Below are positions 24,367 to 35,200 of a stretch of 51,579 nucleotides of DNA, one piece after another. The notes below the pieces were generated by a model. That model worked only from the letters and a program-made list of their open reading frames with translations, had not been told where the DNA came from and did no database searches. Each line of letters starts with the position of its first letter. Within the stretch, counting starts at the first letter, position 1. This stretch comes from a virus. The translations under genes were made by a program, and so were the position numbers. Location: the IMG/VR virus record IMGVR_UViG_3300042516_002999, positions 1 through 51,579 of that record, one strand, 5' to 3'.

Positions 24367-24374
24367 GATAAATA
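24367..24374 (+). promoter_or_regulatory. T4-type late promoter
   Basis: GATAAATA, 33 bases before ATG 24408. It marks the switch from early genes to the late block. Confidence 0.65.
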
Positions 24375-24407
24375 TCACACTTTTAAAAATTTTCCGGAAG
24401 TAAAACA

Positions 24408-24545
24408 ATGGCTCCAAAGAAGAAAGCAACATGTCATGGATGGGGGATTTTCGGAGGAAAACATAAAAGAAATAAGAGTTGTGCAACGGGTATTTTCAGA
24501 ACTCCAGCGCAAAAGAGAGCATCATCAAAAAGAAAAAAGAAGTGA
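24408..24545 (+). CDS. Very basic small protein, probably late
   Basis: 45 residues with 15 Lys/Arg: MAPKKKATCHGWGIFGGKHK, then RNKSCATGIF and an end KRASSKRKKK. Two Cys and two His could bind zinc. GGAAG lies nine bases upstream. The charge and the late promoter suggest DNA binding during packaging or assembly. The next gene starts with GTG inside its stop. Confidence 0.6.
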   Translation: MAPKKKATCHGWGIFGGKHKRNKSCATGIFRTPAQKRASSKRKKK

Positions 24546-24670
24546 GACATAGACCATACTGGGGATTTTGGAAAGTTGTTTTAGCGGGATGGATGATACG
24601 TTATCCACGCCCCTTTTTTGTCGCACTAGGTTTTTGTGTTGTTGTGATATATAATGCAGTTACGAAATAA
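24542..24670 (+). CDS. Small membrane protein with a GTG start
   Basis: 42 residues from GTG 24542, which overlaps the upstream stop. The sequence RHRPYWGFWKVVLAGWMIRY is followed by a membrane helix (FFVALGFCVVVIYNAVTK). It is basic outside the membrane, aromatic, and may insert into the host membrane late. An ATG at 24590 is an alternative start. Confidence 0.5.
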   Translation: MRHRPYWGFWKVVLAGWMIRYPRPFFVALGFCVVVIYNAVTK

Positions 24671-24701
24671 AAACTGAAAGAAAAATTCCGGAGATATTTT
24701 T

Positions 24702-24902
24702 ATGACTGCAAATGAAAAAATATATCACATATATGCAAAGGATAAGTGTTTATTTCATTCATTAAAAGAGGAGGAGTTTAATAGTACTTGGAATACATTG
24801 AAGATGCTTGTCGATGTATTAGACACTCGTTATGAGAGTGTTGATTTAACGTATGAGGAACTTACAATGAACAAAAAGATTGTATTAGATTCTTCTCATT
24901 GA
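24702..24902 (+). CDS. Conserved cyanophage protein
   Basis: 66 residues: MTANEKIYHIYAKDKCLFHS, then a helix (EEFNSTWNTLKMLVDVL) and acidic YEELT. Relatives sit upstream of the baseplate cluster in other cyanomyoviruses. CCGGAG lies nine bases before the ATG. Function is unknown. Confidence 0.68.
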   Translation: MTANEKIYHIYAKDKCLFHSLKEEEFNSTWNTLKMLVDVLDTRYESVDLTYEELTMNKKIVLDSSH

Positions 24903-24908
24903 CAAATA

Positions 24909-24915
24909 CTAAATA
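24909..24915 (+). promoter_or_regulatory. Probable late promoter (CTAAATA type)
   Basis: CTAAATA 36 bases before ATG 24952 of the glycosyltransferase-like gene. Confidence 0.55.
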
Positions 24916-24951
24916 GACGGATAAAATTGATTTTGAAGGTTTATTCAACTT

Positions 24952-25719
24952 ATGGCAAAAGGATTTACTGTTAAAACTGTAGCACCAAAGAGTACCACTG
25001 AGGAGTGGAACTATGAAGATATTAAAAAAAGGATGAAAGGTAAGAGTATTGTTTTCTGTTTACCTGGTCGAGGATGTTCTTTTATTTTTCTAAAAGCATT
25101 TGTACAACTTTGCTTTGATCTAGTTCAAAATGGAATGAGTATTCAAATTTCACAAGATTACTCATCAATGGTGAACTTTGCACGTTGTAAGGTTCTTGGA
25201 GCAAATGTTCTTCGGGGTCCTAAGCAAGTACCTTGGGATGGAAAACTGGAGTATGATTATCAACTATGGATTGATAGTGATATTGTTTTTGATTCTCAAA
25301 AGTTCTGGCAACTCTGTGATGTAGCACTCAATCAGGAAGGAGAGGAGCGTGAAATTGTCGCTGGTTGGTACGCAACTGAGGATGGTCACACAACTTCTGT
25401 CGCACACTGGTTAGAGGAAGATGATTTCCGTAAGAATGGTGGAGTGATGAACCATGAAACTGTGGAATCGATCAGTAAGCGTCGTAAGCCATTTACTGTA
25501 GATTACACAGGTTTTGGGTGGGTGTTGATTAAGAAAGGAGTATTTGAAAATCTTGAGTACCCCTGGTTTGCTCCTAAGATGCAAGTCTTTGAATCTGGTG
25601 CAGTTCAAGATATGTGTGGTGAGGATGTTTCATTCTGTCTTGATGCCATTGAAAAAGGTTTTGAGATTTGGTGCGATCCTCGTATTCGTGTTGGACATGA
25701 AAAGACACGTATTATCTAA
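24952..25719 (+). CDS. GT-A-type glycosyltransferase-like protein, conserved in cyanophages
   Basis: 255 residues. SIVFCLPGRGCSFIFLKAFV at 32-51 is the nucleotide-sugar-binding start, LWIDSDIVF at 105-113 holds the DxD-type metal site (D108-S-D110), and GEDVSFCLDAIEKGFEIWCD near the C-terminus is the acceptor-side motif (EDxxFC), ending in VGHEKTRII. These fit GT-A glycosyltransferases, which transfer sugar from a nucleotide donor. The target could be a phage structural protein or host polysaccharide. It lies just left of the baseplate genes in related phages. It is intact, with a late promoter. Confidence 0.75.
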   Translation: MAKGFTVKTVAPKSTTEEWNYEDIKKRMKGKSIVFCLPGRGCSFIFLKAFVQLCFDLVQNGMSIQISQDYSSMVNFARCKVLGANVLRGPKQVPWDGKLEYDYQLWIDSDIVFDSQKFWQLCDVALNQEGEEREIVAGWYATEDGHTTSVAHWLEEDDFRKNGGVMNHETVESISKRRKPFTVDYTGFGWVLIKKGVFENLEYPWFAPKMQVFESGAVQDMCGEDVSFCLDAIEKGFEIWCDPRIRVGHEKTRII

Positions 25720-25877
25720 TGGAAAAAACTTACAATCTTTTATATAAAGGGCGTAAAATTTATACAAATCTCACTGCAGAAGATTGTAGTGAGATACTTC
25801 AAGACTTTTCTGAGCGTTATTTCTCGGGAGAGGACATTGATCCTAATCTAATTGAAATGGAGGAAACTTATGGCTAA
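25719..25877 (+). CDS. Small acidic protein
   Basis: 52 residues: MEKTYNLLYKGRKIYTNLTA then EDCSEILQDFSERYF and an acidic end. The start overlaps the glycosyltransferase stop and its end overlaps the next gene by eight bases, so the three are made together. Confidence 0.6.
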   Translation: MEKTYNLLYKGRKIYTNLTAEDCSEILQDFSERYFSGEDIDPNLIEMEETYG

Positions 25878-26010
25878 AGGTGGATCTAATAAGACTATAT
25901 TTGAACCCGGAGCACCAAAGAAAACTCGCCAGGGACGTTCTGCTCGTACATTGTTGAGTGCAACTTCTCGTAATGGACGTAAAAAAAGGTATCGGGGACA
26001 AGGAAAATAA
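25870..26010 (+). CDS. Small basic conserved cyanophage protein
   Basis: 46 residues, very basic: MAKGGSNKTIFEPGAPKKTR, then a helix (SARTLLSATSRNG) and the ending KKRYRGQGK, well conserved in cyanomyoviruses. It may bind nucleic acid or a ribosomal site. A terminator follows immediately. Confidence 0.68.
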   Translation: MAKGGSNKTIFEPGAPKKTRQGRSARTLLSATSRNGRKKRYRGQGK

Positions 26011-26017
26011 TATAGAT

Positions 26018-26045
26018 AAAGCAGGAAGAAATTCCTGCTTTTTTA
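26018..26045 (+). terminator. Rho-independent terminator
   Basis: AAAGCAGGAA, loop GAAA, TTCCTGCTTT, then T-rich: a perfect 10-bp stem directly after the stop of the basic protein gene. Ends may be off by one base. Confidence 0.85.
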
Positions 26046-26054
26046 TTAGAAATT

Positions 26055-26750
26055 ATGTCTTATCTAAATCACAATCTTCCGACAATTACTTGTTATATTC
26101 GCAATGAATTTCTTTATAATCACAAAAAAGGTCATGGTGAGGTAACTTTATGTGACGTACACTCCGTAGCGTCCTTAGAGAAGCACGTACCCCTCTTTGA
26201 GGCGTTTTTAGAGAATGGGGTTAATTGGACAAGAAGACCAATACATGCCTTTTGTTGGAAACCAGATGCACCTGTACCAGAATTAGAGGAGTGTATGTGG
26301 TGGGATTGTTTTTCTCCTTATATTGATGTACAAGTTCGATCGAGATTGTCTAATTTACGTGCAGAACTTATCAACTATCGCGGAGAAAAGAATGAAGGAA
26401 CATACTTATTCACGCTTGATTGGTCATGGGAATCAAAATCTACTTTGAATACTAATTTTAGTGAGACTCCAGAGCATAAATGTGCTCATTTTTTTAAGAT
26501 GGACAATGGAAATTTCTATGCATACCCCAATAATAAGATACTATGGTATGATGATGCATGGACAAAGAATAGAATTACTAAAAATCCAGGTTATGAGATT
26601 GATTTAACCGAATATTCTGTTGAAAATCGTCGCAAAATTGAAACATCTGACGATTTTATGTACGAAATTACAAAAATTCGGGATAGCAACCCCGTAAAAA
26701 GTTCTGATTTTAACGAATCAGGAGCACAAAATGGATCAAAAACTACTTAG
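26055..26750 (+). CDS. Conserved cyanophage protein upstream of gp25
   Basis: 231 residues. MSYLNHNLPTITCYIRNEFL opens it, followed by GHGEVTLCDVHSVASLEKHV and a Trp-rich middle (WWDCFSPYIDVQVRSRLSNL, YLFTLDWSWESKSTLN). HKCAHFFKMDNGNFYAYPNN with KILWYDDAW near 165-175 looks like a beta-rich domain. It is present at this place in related phages; enzymatic motifs are not visible. Its 3' end overlaps the next gene by 20 bases. Possibly an assembly factor; unproven. Confidence 0.68.
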   Translation: MSYLNHNLPTITCYIRNEFLYNHKKGHGEVTLCDVHSVASLEKHVPLFEAFLENGVNWTRRPIHAFCWKPDAPVPELEECMWWDCFSPYIDVQVRSRLSNLRAELINYRGEKNEGTYLFTLDWSWESKSTLNTNFSETPEHKCAHFFKMDNGNFYAYPNNKILWYDDAWTKNRITKNPGYEIDLTEYSVENRRKIETSDDFMYEITKIRDSNPVKSSDFNESGAQNGSKTT

Positions 26751-26892
26751 AGAGATTGCAAATGATGATTTGAACTCCAAAAAACATGATTTTGCTCATC
26801 AAAACGAAATTCATTCAAAAATTCGCAATGATGAAGACTATGATGATTGGGAATATGGAACAGAACCTCTTTATGAATCAAAAAATCCTTAA
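26731..26892 (+). CDS. Small acidic protein
   Basis: 53 residues: MDQKLLREIANDDLNSKKHD then RNDEDYDDWEYGTEPLYES. It is polar and acidic with no recognised motif. It overlaps the upstream gene, and its stop lies next to the gp25 late promoter. Confidence 0.6.
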   Translation: MDQKLLREIANDDLNSKKHDFAHQNEIHSKIRNDEDYDDWEYGTEPLYESKNP

Positions 26893-26898
26893 TAAATA
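26891..26898 (+). promoter_or_regulatory. T4-type late promoter for the baseplate cluster
   Basis: AATAAATA, 20 bases before the gp25 ATG. It should drive gp25, gp6 and gp7. Confidence 0.7.
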
Positions 26899-26918
26899 AG
26901 ATAGAATTATAATAATCA

Positions 26919-27320
26919 ATGCCTTTACAAAGGGTAAGTCAGGGATTTAAAGATATTAGTATGTCATTTCAGAGCAATCCTCTGACGAATGACCTGATTG
27001 CCCTTAAAAATGAAAACGCAATTGCTCGCTCTATTCGTAATATTGTGTTTACTTTACCTGGCGAAAAATTTTTTAATGATAACTTTGGTTCTAGAATTAG
27101 TGGTTCTCTTTTTGAGAACTTAGATAGTTCTTCAGCTCTCGTTATAAAAGATGAAATTGAGAATTCAATTCAAAACTATGAGCCAAGAGTTTCATTAATA
27201 GATGTTCAAGTGAACCCCGATTTTGACAACAGTGCTTTTGATGTGATCATAACCTATAGAATTGTTGGTATAGATGTTCCAGCGCAACAATTACAATTCG
27301 TTCTGCAACCTACTAGGTAA
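26919..27320 (+). CDS. gp25: gp25, baseplate wedge subunit
   Basis: 133 residues, matching T4 gp25 (132). It contains DISMSFQSNPLTNDLIALKN, then AIARSIRNIVFTLPGEKFFN with the conserved GxxxFN-GS pattern, and ISLIDVQV-like strands at the end (RVSLIDVQVNPDF). gp25 carries the conserved EPR motif, here ENYEPRVS-like at about 93-97 (YEPRV), which joins wedge proteins to the sheath. It acts in the baseplate wedge with gp6 and gp53. The stop TAA abuts the gp6 ATG. Confidence 0.9.
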   Translation: MPLQRVSQGFKDISMSFQSNPLTNDLIALKNENAIARSIRNIVFTLPGEKFFNDNFGSRISGSLFENLDSSSALVIKDEIENSIQNYEPRVSLIDVQVNPDFDNSAFDVIITYRIVGIDVPAQQLQFVLQPTR

Positions 27321-29249
27321 ATGCCATTAGTAAATCTTTCAAATCTGGATTTTGACCAGATTAAAACAAGTCTTAGAGATTATCTAAAGTCAAATTCAAA
27401 TTTTACTGATTATGACTTTGAGGGATCCAATCTCTCAACTATTCTTGATGTTCTGGCATATAACACTTACATCACTTCATATAACGCAAATATGATTGCA
27501 AATGAAGTGTTCATTGATAGTGCAACACTTAGGGAAAATGTTGTTTCTCTTGCCAGAAATATTGGATATGTTCCAAGATCAAGAAAAGCAGCAATCTCAA
27601 CAATAAGTTTTTTCGTAGATACTAGTAATATTACACCAGTTCCTTCATCACTAACCTTAAAAAAAGGTACTGTTGCTAGTACATCAGGAACTTTTGGAAA
27701 TCAATCATTTGTATTTTCAATTTTAGATGATATTACAGTTCCAGTTGTGGATAATATTGCATCTTTTAATGATATTCAAATTTATGAAGGGGTATTATTA
27801 GATAGTAATTTTACTTATAATTCAAATAATCCAAATCAGAGATTTATTCTCCCAAACGTCGGGGTCGATACTGCACTTATTTCAGTCAAGGTAAGAGATT
27901 CTATAACAGCAACGGCATCTACAAAGTATAGACTTCAAGATAATGTATTTGATGTAAACAAAGATTCAAAAGTTTATTATATTCAGGAAATAGAAGATGA
28001 AAGATATGAATTAATTTTTGGTGATGGAATTTTATTTGGTAAAAAACTAGAAAATAATAATTACATTGAAGTAAATTATATTGTATCAAATGGTGATAGT
28101 GGTAATGGAGTAAGTCAGTTTAGTTTTTCTGGAAGACTTACTTATACTAGGAATTCTGTAGAATACACAGTTACATCTGGAATATCTCTCTTAACAACTG
28201 GTATTATTTCTCAGGGTGGGGAAAACATTGAATCTGTAGAATCGATTAAAAGGTATGCTCCTAGAATTTATGCTTCTCAAAATAGAGCATTATCCGCAAA
28301 TGACTATGAAATCTTAATTCCAAACAAAATATATCCTGAAACTGAGTCAATTTCTGTATTTGGCGGAGAGGAGTTAATTCCTCCTCAGTATGGAAAAGTT
28401 TTTATTAGCATTAAACCAAGAAATGGCGACTTTCTTCCAAATTTAATCAAAGAAAATATTAAAAGAGATCTTAAAAAGTATGCAGTTGCTGGAATTATAC
28501 CAGAAATTTTAGATCTCAAATATCTCTACCTCGAAGTAATCTCAAACGTTTATTATAATACAAACCTTGCTCCCAGTTCTGCATATGTTTCGTCTTTAAT
28601 TCAATCTAACGCAAATAAGTATGCGGAGTCTACAGAACTGAATAAATATGGAGCAAGATTTAAGTATAGTAAATTCTTAAAAATTATAGATGATAGTCAC
28701 GAATCTGTGACCTCTAATATTACTACGATACAGATGAGAAGAGATTTGAGAGTTGCTTTAAATACTTTTGCGGAATATCAAATTGGTTTTGGGAATGAAT
28801 TTCATATCAAAAGTATGGATGGATATAATATAAAATCTTCTGCATTTAGAGTTTCAGATTTACAAGAAACTGTGTATCTTTCCGATATTCCAGATACTAA
28901 TAGAACAACAGGATCTATCTTTCTATTCACCGTTCCAAATGTAAATTCAACAACAGCAACAATCGTCAAAAGAAATGTTGGTAGAATTGATTACAAAAAA
29001 GGAATTATTACACTCAACCCAATTAATATTTTATCTGGAAAGGTAAAAGATGGACAAACGATTATTGAAATATCGGCAATTCCCCAATCCAATGATGTAA
29101 TTGGATTACAGGATCTTTATCTTCAACTAGATATTAATAAGAGTGTTTTTGAAATGGTTCCTGATGAAATCTCATCAGGACTTGATCCTTCAGCATCTAA
29201 CTATATTGTAAAATCAAGCTACAGCAACGGGAACCTAGTAAGATCATAA
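27321..29249 (+). CDS. gp6: gp6, baseplate wedge subunit
   Basis: 642 residues, close to T4 gp6 (660). The N-terminus (MPLVNLSNLDFDQIKTSLRD) and DFEGSNLSTILDVLAYNTYI are the gp6/J-like baseplate pattern, followed by NMIANEVFIDSATLRENVVS. Middle: GENIESVESIKRYAPRIYAS with NRALSANDYE, the conserved J-like core. gp6 forms the inner baseplate ring that couples wedge and sheath. It begins directly after gp25 and is followed by gp7 after four bases. It is full length with no break. Confidence 0.92.
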   Translation: MPLVNLSNLDFDQIKTSLRDYLKSNSNFTDYDFEGSNLSTILDVLAYNTYITSYNANMIANEVFIDSATLRENVVSLARNIGYVPRSRKAAISTISFFVDTSNITPVPSSLTLKKGTVASTSGTFGNQSFVFSILDDITVPVVDNIASFNDIQIYEGVLLDSNFTYNSNNPNQRFILPNVGVDTALISVKVRDSITATASTKYRLQDNVFDVNKDSKVYYIQEIEDERYELIFGDGILFGKKLENNNYIEVNYIVSNGDSGNGVSQFSFSGRLTYTRNSVEYTVTSGISLLTTGIISQGGENIESVESIKRYAPRIYASQNRALSANDYEILIPNKIYPETESISVFGGEELIPPQYGKVFISIKPRNGDFLPNLIKENIKRDLKKYAVAGIIPEILDLKYLYLEVISNVYYNTNLAPSSAYVSSLIQSNANKYAESTELNKYGARFKYSKFLKIIDDSHESVTSNITTIQMRRDLRVALNTFAEYQIGFGNEFHIKSMDGYNIKSSAFRVSDLQETVYLSDIPDTNRTTGSIFLFTVPNVNSTTATIVKRNVGRIDYKKGIITLNPINILSGKVKDGQTIIEISAIPQSNDVIGLQDLYLQLDINKSVFEMVPDEISSGLDPSASNYIVKSSYSNGNLVRS

Positions 29250-29253
29250 TAAA

Positions 29254-32200
29254 ATGACAGAAAAAAGAATTCAGTTTAATAACATCATCCAGAATCAACT
29301 TCCAGCATATGTTAGGGAGGAGTTTCCATTAGTTGCTGAGTTTTTAAAACAGTACTATATTTCTCAAGAATTTCAGAGTGCTTCAACTGATTTAATTCAG
29401 AATATTGATCAGTACTTAAAATTAGATACTATTAAGAATAATGCAGAATCAACAACTCTTACTGCAGACATTTCTTTTCTTGATGAAACAATATCAGTAT
29501 CAAGTACTGTAGGGTTTCCTGATTCTTATGGATTATTGCAAATAGATAATGAGATTATTACATATACAAGCAAAACTCCAACTTCTTTTACTGGATGTAT
29601 AAGAGGGTTTAGTGGAGTAACTTCATATAATACTCAAAATAAACCAGATCAACTTCTATTCAGTTCAACAGAATCTGTTGATCATAGTAATAAAAATACT
29701 GATGGAACTGCTAAAAGCGTCATTAATCTAAGTTCCCTTTTCTTAAAAGAATTTTTCAAAAAAATTAAATATCAATTAGCACCTGGATTTGAGCAAAGAG
29801 AGTTCTATAGTTCTTTAGATAAGTATCTTTTCTTAAAGCAATCAAAAGATTTTTACTCTACAAGAGGAACAGATCTTTCTTTCCAAATTCTATTTAAAGT
29901 ATTATATGGTGAAGATGTCAAAATTGTAAAACCACAAGATTATCTAACAAAACCATCAGATTCTCAGTACAAAATAACTAATGACCTAATTGTTGAAAGT
30001 ATTTCTGGAAGTCCATATGACCTAGAGAGATCTACTTTATATCAGGACGCATATAAGGATGTACCAAAGGGATATGCACCAATATCCAGAGTAGAAAAGA
30101 TTTTTGCTAAATCGGATAAAATATATTATAAATTGAGTTTTGACGCAGGATACAATAAAGATATTATTGTTGATGGGTCTCTTTATGGCAATTTTTCAAT
30201 TCACCCTAAAACAAAACTTATTGGAAATGTAGTCGCCGGAACCAATACCTTAGATGTAGATTCCACTGTAGGATTTCCATTAGAAGGTGAATTGTCCGTA
30301 ACTTATAATGACGGAACTCAAGGGACTATTACATATACTTCAAAGAGTTTAAATCAATTTTTTGGATGTCAAAATATAACAAAATCAATCTCAGATGCAA
30401 GTGATATTTGGTTGAATGTATATGCCTATGGAACTTCAAATAGGAATTCAAATGAAGTTATTAAGGTAAGAATTACTTCGGTCCTTAAAGATATAGAAAT
30501 TATTGGCGATACTTTCTATTATAATAATCAAGATAGTGGTATTATTAAAACTCTTGGGGTAAATCCAAAAGATACTGTAGTTTCTAATATCTGGATTTTT
30601 AATACATCTTCTTTAATTGATATATCTTCAATATCGTTAATCGATAGTGTCAGTGGCACATATCGATTAGTAACATCAATTGATCATAGTTTTAGGATTG
30701 GTGATGACATAAATGTCATCTCAAGTGATGGAATTTCAACACCATCATCTATCACTAACATAGTTTCTAATAATACTATCGAAATTAGTGGACAGGGATC
30801 TCTGAATTTAAATAAATCTTATTCGATTAAAAGAAATTTACTTAAAGTTAATTCTTCAAAATATCCATATCTAGCAAGTCAGACTACAGATGTTCAAAAT
30901 GTTTACAAAATTGATGATAGAACTCTTGTAGCATCTTCCTCTTTGCCACATTATAATAGCCAATCATTGAATGCTTTTGATAGAACTATAACTTTCTCGG
31001 GAACGTTTGTCGGAGATACATTTACTATTAGTCCCGGAGAAGATCATGGGTTTTACACCGGCGATTCTGTTTATTATAGTTCAAGCCAGGGGTCTTTGTT
31101 TGATAGTGGGGTATATTTTATAAAGAGAGTGAATTCAAACAGTGTAAAAATTGCCAAAAGTAGATCTAATCTTTATGGTTCAATTTTTATTAACATTACT
31201 AGTCCAATTACAGTATCGGGTAGTAAGTTTGAGGACTATGATTTTTATTTAAAAACATTAAAATCTCAAAAACTTTTAAGAGAAATTAATCCCCCAATTA
31301 ATGATGGAAAGAATTATGAAACAACTCCCGGACCTGTTGGTATTTTAATTAATGGCGTAGAAATACTAAACTATAAATCGAAGGATAAAATTTATTATAA
31401 TACAATTGAAGATATTGGCATCATAAATTCTGGTGATGGATATGATGTTATCAATCCACCAACATTGATAATATCAGATTCTGTTGGAACTGGAGCAACA
31501 GGATATTGTGCTGTTAGGGGTTCACTTCAAGAAATTAGAATTATTGACCCCGGTTTTGATTATTTGGAACCCCCAAAAATTAATATTAGTGGTGGAAACG
31601 GATCTGGTGCGAAAGCAAGTGCATCGATGAAATTAATTGATCATAAAGTATCATTTAGTTCAGAATCTAAGTCTGCATTTGTAAATATTACAAACAACAC
31701 AATTGGGTTCTCTACTTATCATAGATTTAGAAATGCTGAGAGAGTAGTATACAGAACTAACGCACAACAATCAGTTGGTGGTATTTCTACAAACTCCTCA
31801 TATTATGTTTCTGTTCAAGATTCTTTTGCAGTTAAATTACATAAAACTTTTGATGATGCTTTAGTGGGCGTTAATACGGTTGCACTTACATCATTTGGTA
31901 TTGGTAATCATGATTTAGAATCTTTTAACAAAAAATCCGTTATATCATCGATCAATATTGATGACTCCGGAGCAAATTATCAAAATAAAAAGAAAACTGT
32001 AAGTTCAAGTGGAATTAACACTTCCATTGGATATGTGACAATCGAAAGTCACGATTATCAGTCAGGGGAAATTATTAATTACACCACAAGTGGTTCTCCA
32101 ATTGGCGGTTTAACTAACAATACAAATTATTACGTAACAAAAGTCGATGATAATAATTTCAAACTTTCTTTAGTCGGTTTCGGTACTGATAATAAAGATT

Positions 32201-35200
32201 TTTATTATCAAACAAATCAATATATTCAATTAACTTCGATTGGATCTGGAATTCATTTCTTTAACTACCCACAAATAACAGTTGAAATTGTTGGAAACGT
32301 TGGCGTATCATCTTCATTTAAAGCGGTAGTTCAACCAATTTTTAGAGGTGAAATTGCTTCGGTTCATTTAGAAAATAATGGCGTTGGATACGGATCTTCA
32401 GAAATTATCAATTTCAACAGAATTCCAGATGTATCTTTAAGTAGTGGATCAGAGGCACAACTTGTTCCTATAATCAACAGTGGAAAGATTGTTGATGTTT
32501 TGATTAACAATCCAGGAAAAGATTATAATTCTCCCCCAAATTTAAATATTTTAACTAATGGAAATGGATTGGGTGCAGTTTTAACTCCTATATTGAATAA
32601 TGGACAAATTACTTCAATTAAAATTGTTGAAAGTGGTGCTGGATATGATCAAAATAATACTTTTATTACAGTATCGCCAGCGGGTGTTGGTGCTGAACTT
32701 AGTCCAAAATTAAAATCTTGGACTATTAATCTTTTTGCGAAGTATTTTAATAAAATAACCACTGATGACGGATCTATTTTCTATAATTCAAACTCAAAAT
32801 ATGAATTACAGTATACACATTTATATGCACCAAGAAAATTAAGAGAAACTACATACGCAAAAGAAGTTGGTGGAAAAATTCTTTATGGTACGCCAGATCT
32901 AATTAAACAAAATGGTATTGAAGTTTCTTCGACAAAACATTCGCCAATAATTGGATGGGCATATGATGGAAATCCAATATATGGTCCATATGGATTTTCA
33001 AATAAAGATGGAAAAGGAAATATATCTAGAATGAAATCCGGATATATTTCTAGCCCTTTACCAAACAGACCACCATTTCCAATTGGTTTCTTTGTTGAAG
33101 ACTTTGAATATAAAAATGTAACCGATGATACAGTTTTAGATGAGTACAATGGTAGATTTTGTGTTACTCCAGATTTTCCCAATGGAACATACGCATATTT
33201 TGCAACTATAGATGAAACAGCATCCAATTCTTTTGGAAATTATAGATTACCAATTTTTCCGTATATTATTGGAAATAAATTCAAATCTACTCCTAATGAT
33301 TTTAACTTTAGCAGATTTTCCAATCAAGATGATATTGATCTAAACAAAACCACTTGGGCAAGAAATACATTTCCATACAATTTACTTAAAAAGGGAACAT
33401 CATATCCTTACATATCTTTACCAAATAATTTAGATCAAACAATTGATATCAAATATGCATCTCCTGGTCCAATCGATAGTGTTGGTATAGTGACTGGAGG
33501 TTCTAATTACAAAGTAAATGATAAGATAATTTTTGACAACGATGAAACTGCTGGATTTGGATTCACTTCAAAAGTTTCTAGGATTGGCGGAAAAATTGTA
33601 AACTCAATTAGTGTTGCAAATACTACTATCTACGGTACAGAAATTTATCCATTTGAAGGCAGCAAAAATTTACTAATCATCCAATCAGTCTCTCCGCATA
33701 ACCTTATAAATACCGATCTTGTTACTATTTCGGGATTAAACACAACATCATCCTTGATAAAAGGATCGTATACTATAGGTGTTTCTACAAATATATTATC
33801 TCTCGCAAATCCTTCTGGTATTGGGACAGTTGGGGTAACCGGTATAGTTACGTTTATTTCTGTTGCAGGTAATCTTTCATATTCTTCTATAAAAGAAAAT
33901 GACATTTACCAAATTGGAAATGAAAAAATTAAAGTACTAAACGTAGACAGAAGTTCTTCTAGAATTAGAGTTCTAAGATCTGTTGATGGTAGTGTTGGAT
34001 CTGCACATAGTTATACTGATGCTTTATATGAATCTTCTAGAAGATTTTCTATAAATGCAGGTGATACTGTTTCATATGGATATAAGGCAAATAAAGAAAT
34101 TTATTTCAATCCAAAAGAATCTATTGGTGTTGGTACGATTTCTGGAGTAGGAATTGGGTCCACATTATCTTTCGCAAATCCGGGAGTAGGAATTACTCAA
34201 ATCTTTATTCCAACAAGAACAGTTTATATTCCAGACCACAATTTACAAACTGGCGATTCTTTAGTTTATTCAACTAATAGTGGTGGTTCTATTTCTGTTT
34301 CAAATAATGGAACATCTTCTTGGTCTCTTAGTGACCAATCAACAATTTATGTTGCTAAAATCACAAATGATTTAATAGGAATATCAACGGTAAAAGTTGG
34401 ACTTGGATCTACAGGAACTTTTGTGGGAATTGCAACAACTACTGCTTCAATTAGTACCTTGTATTTTACTGGGATTGGAACAGGTGTATACCATAGTTTC
34501 AAAACATATTATCCAAAACTTTCTGGACAAGTATCAAAAAATACTGTAACAGTTTCTACTGCACAAACACATGGACTTACAAACAATGATGAAGTATTTG
34601 TAAGTGTAAATCCTGGAATTTCTACTTCAATCACAATAAAATATAATGATGATAATAGAAAAGTTTTAGTAAATCCAAGATCTTTTGTTTCTGGAGATGT
34701 TGACATTGCTTCAAATATAATAACAATTCCAGATCACAATTTTGAAAATGGACAAAAAATTGTCTATACCTCGGCGTCTCCTTCTGGGGGATTAAGTAAC
34801 AATAAAATTTACTATATTGTTACTTTTGATAGAAATTCTGTGAAATTATCCCCTTCGTATTATAGTGCAATAAGTTTAAATCCTGAAATTATTAATATAA
34901 CTTCAGCGTCAAGTGGAACTTTATCTCCAGTAAATCCACCAATTAAAGTTTATAGAAACTCCAGCGTAACATTTGATCTATCAGATTCTTCTCTTTCATA
35001 TCTTAATGGATCAGTTAGATATTCTGCATTTGAATTAAACTTCTACACCGATTCAAATTATACTCAAATTTTTGATAAATCCAAACTCAGTAATACATTT
35101 GAAGTTATAAGATCTGGAAACACAGGTATAGATACGAATGCAAAGGTTACACTAAACGTAACTAAAGATATTCCAGAAAAGTTATATTATAAATTAGATC

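Noticed and set aside
33707-33716. TATAAATA-like late box inside gp7
   Set aside because: It lies in the middle of a continuous coding frame without a following start; a chance match is expected in such AT-rich DNA.
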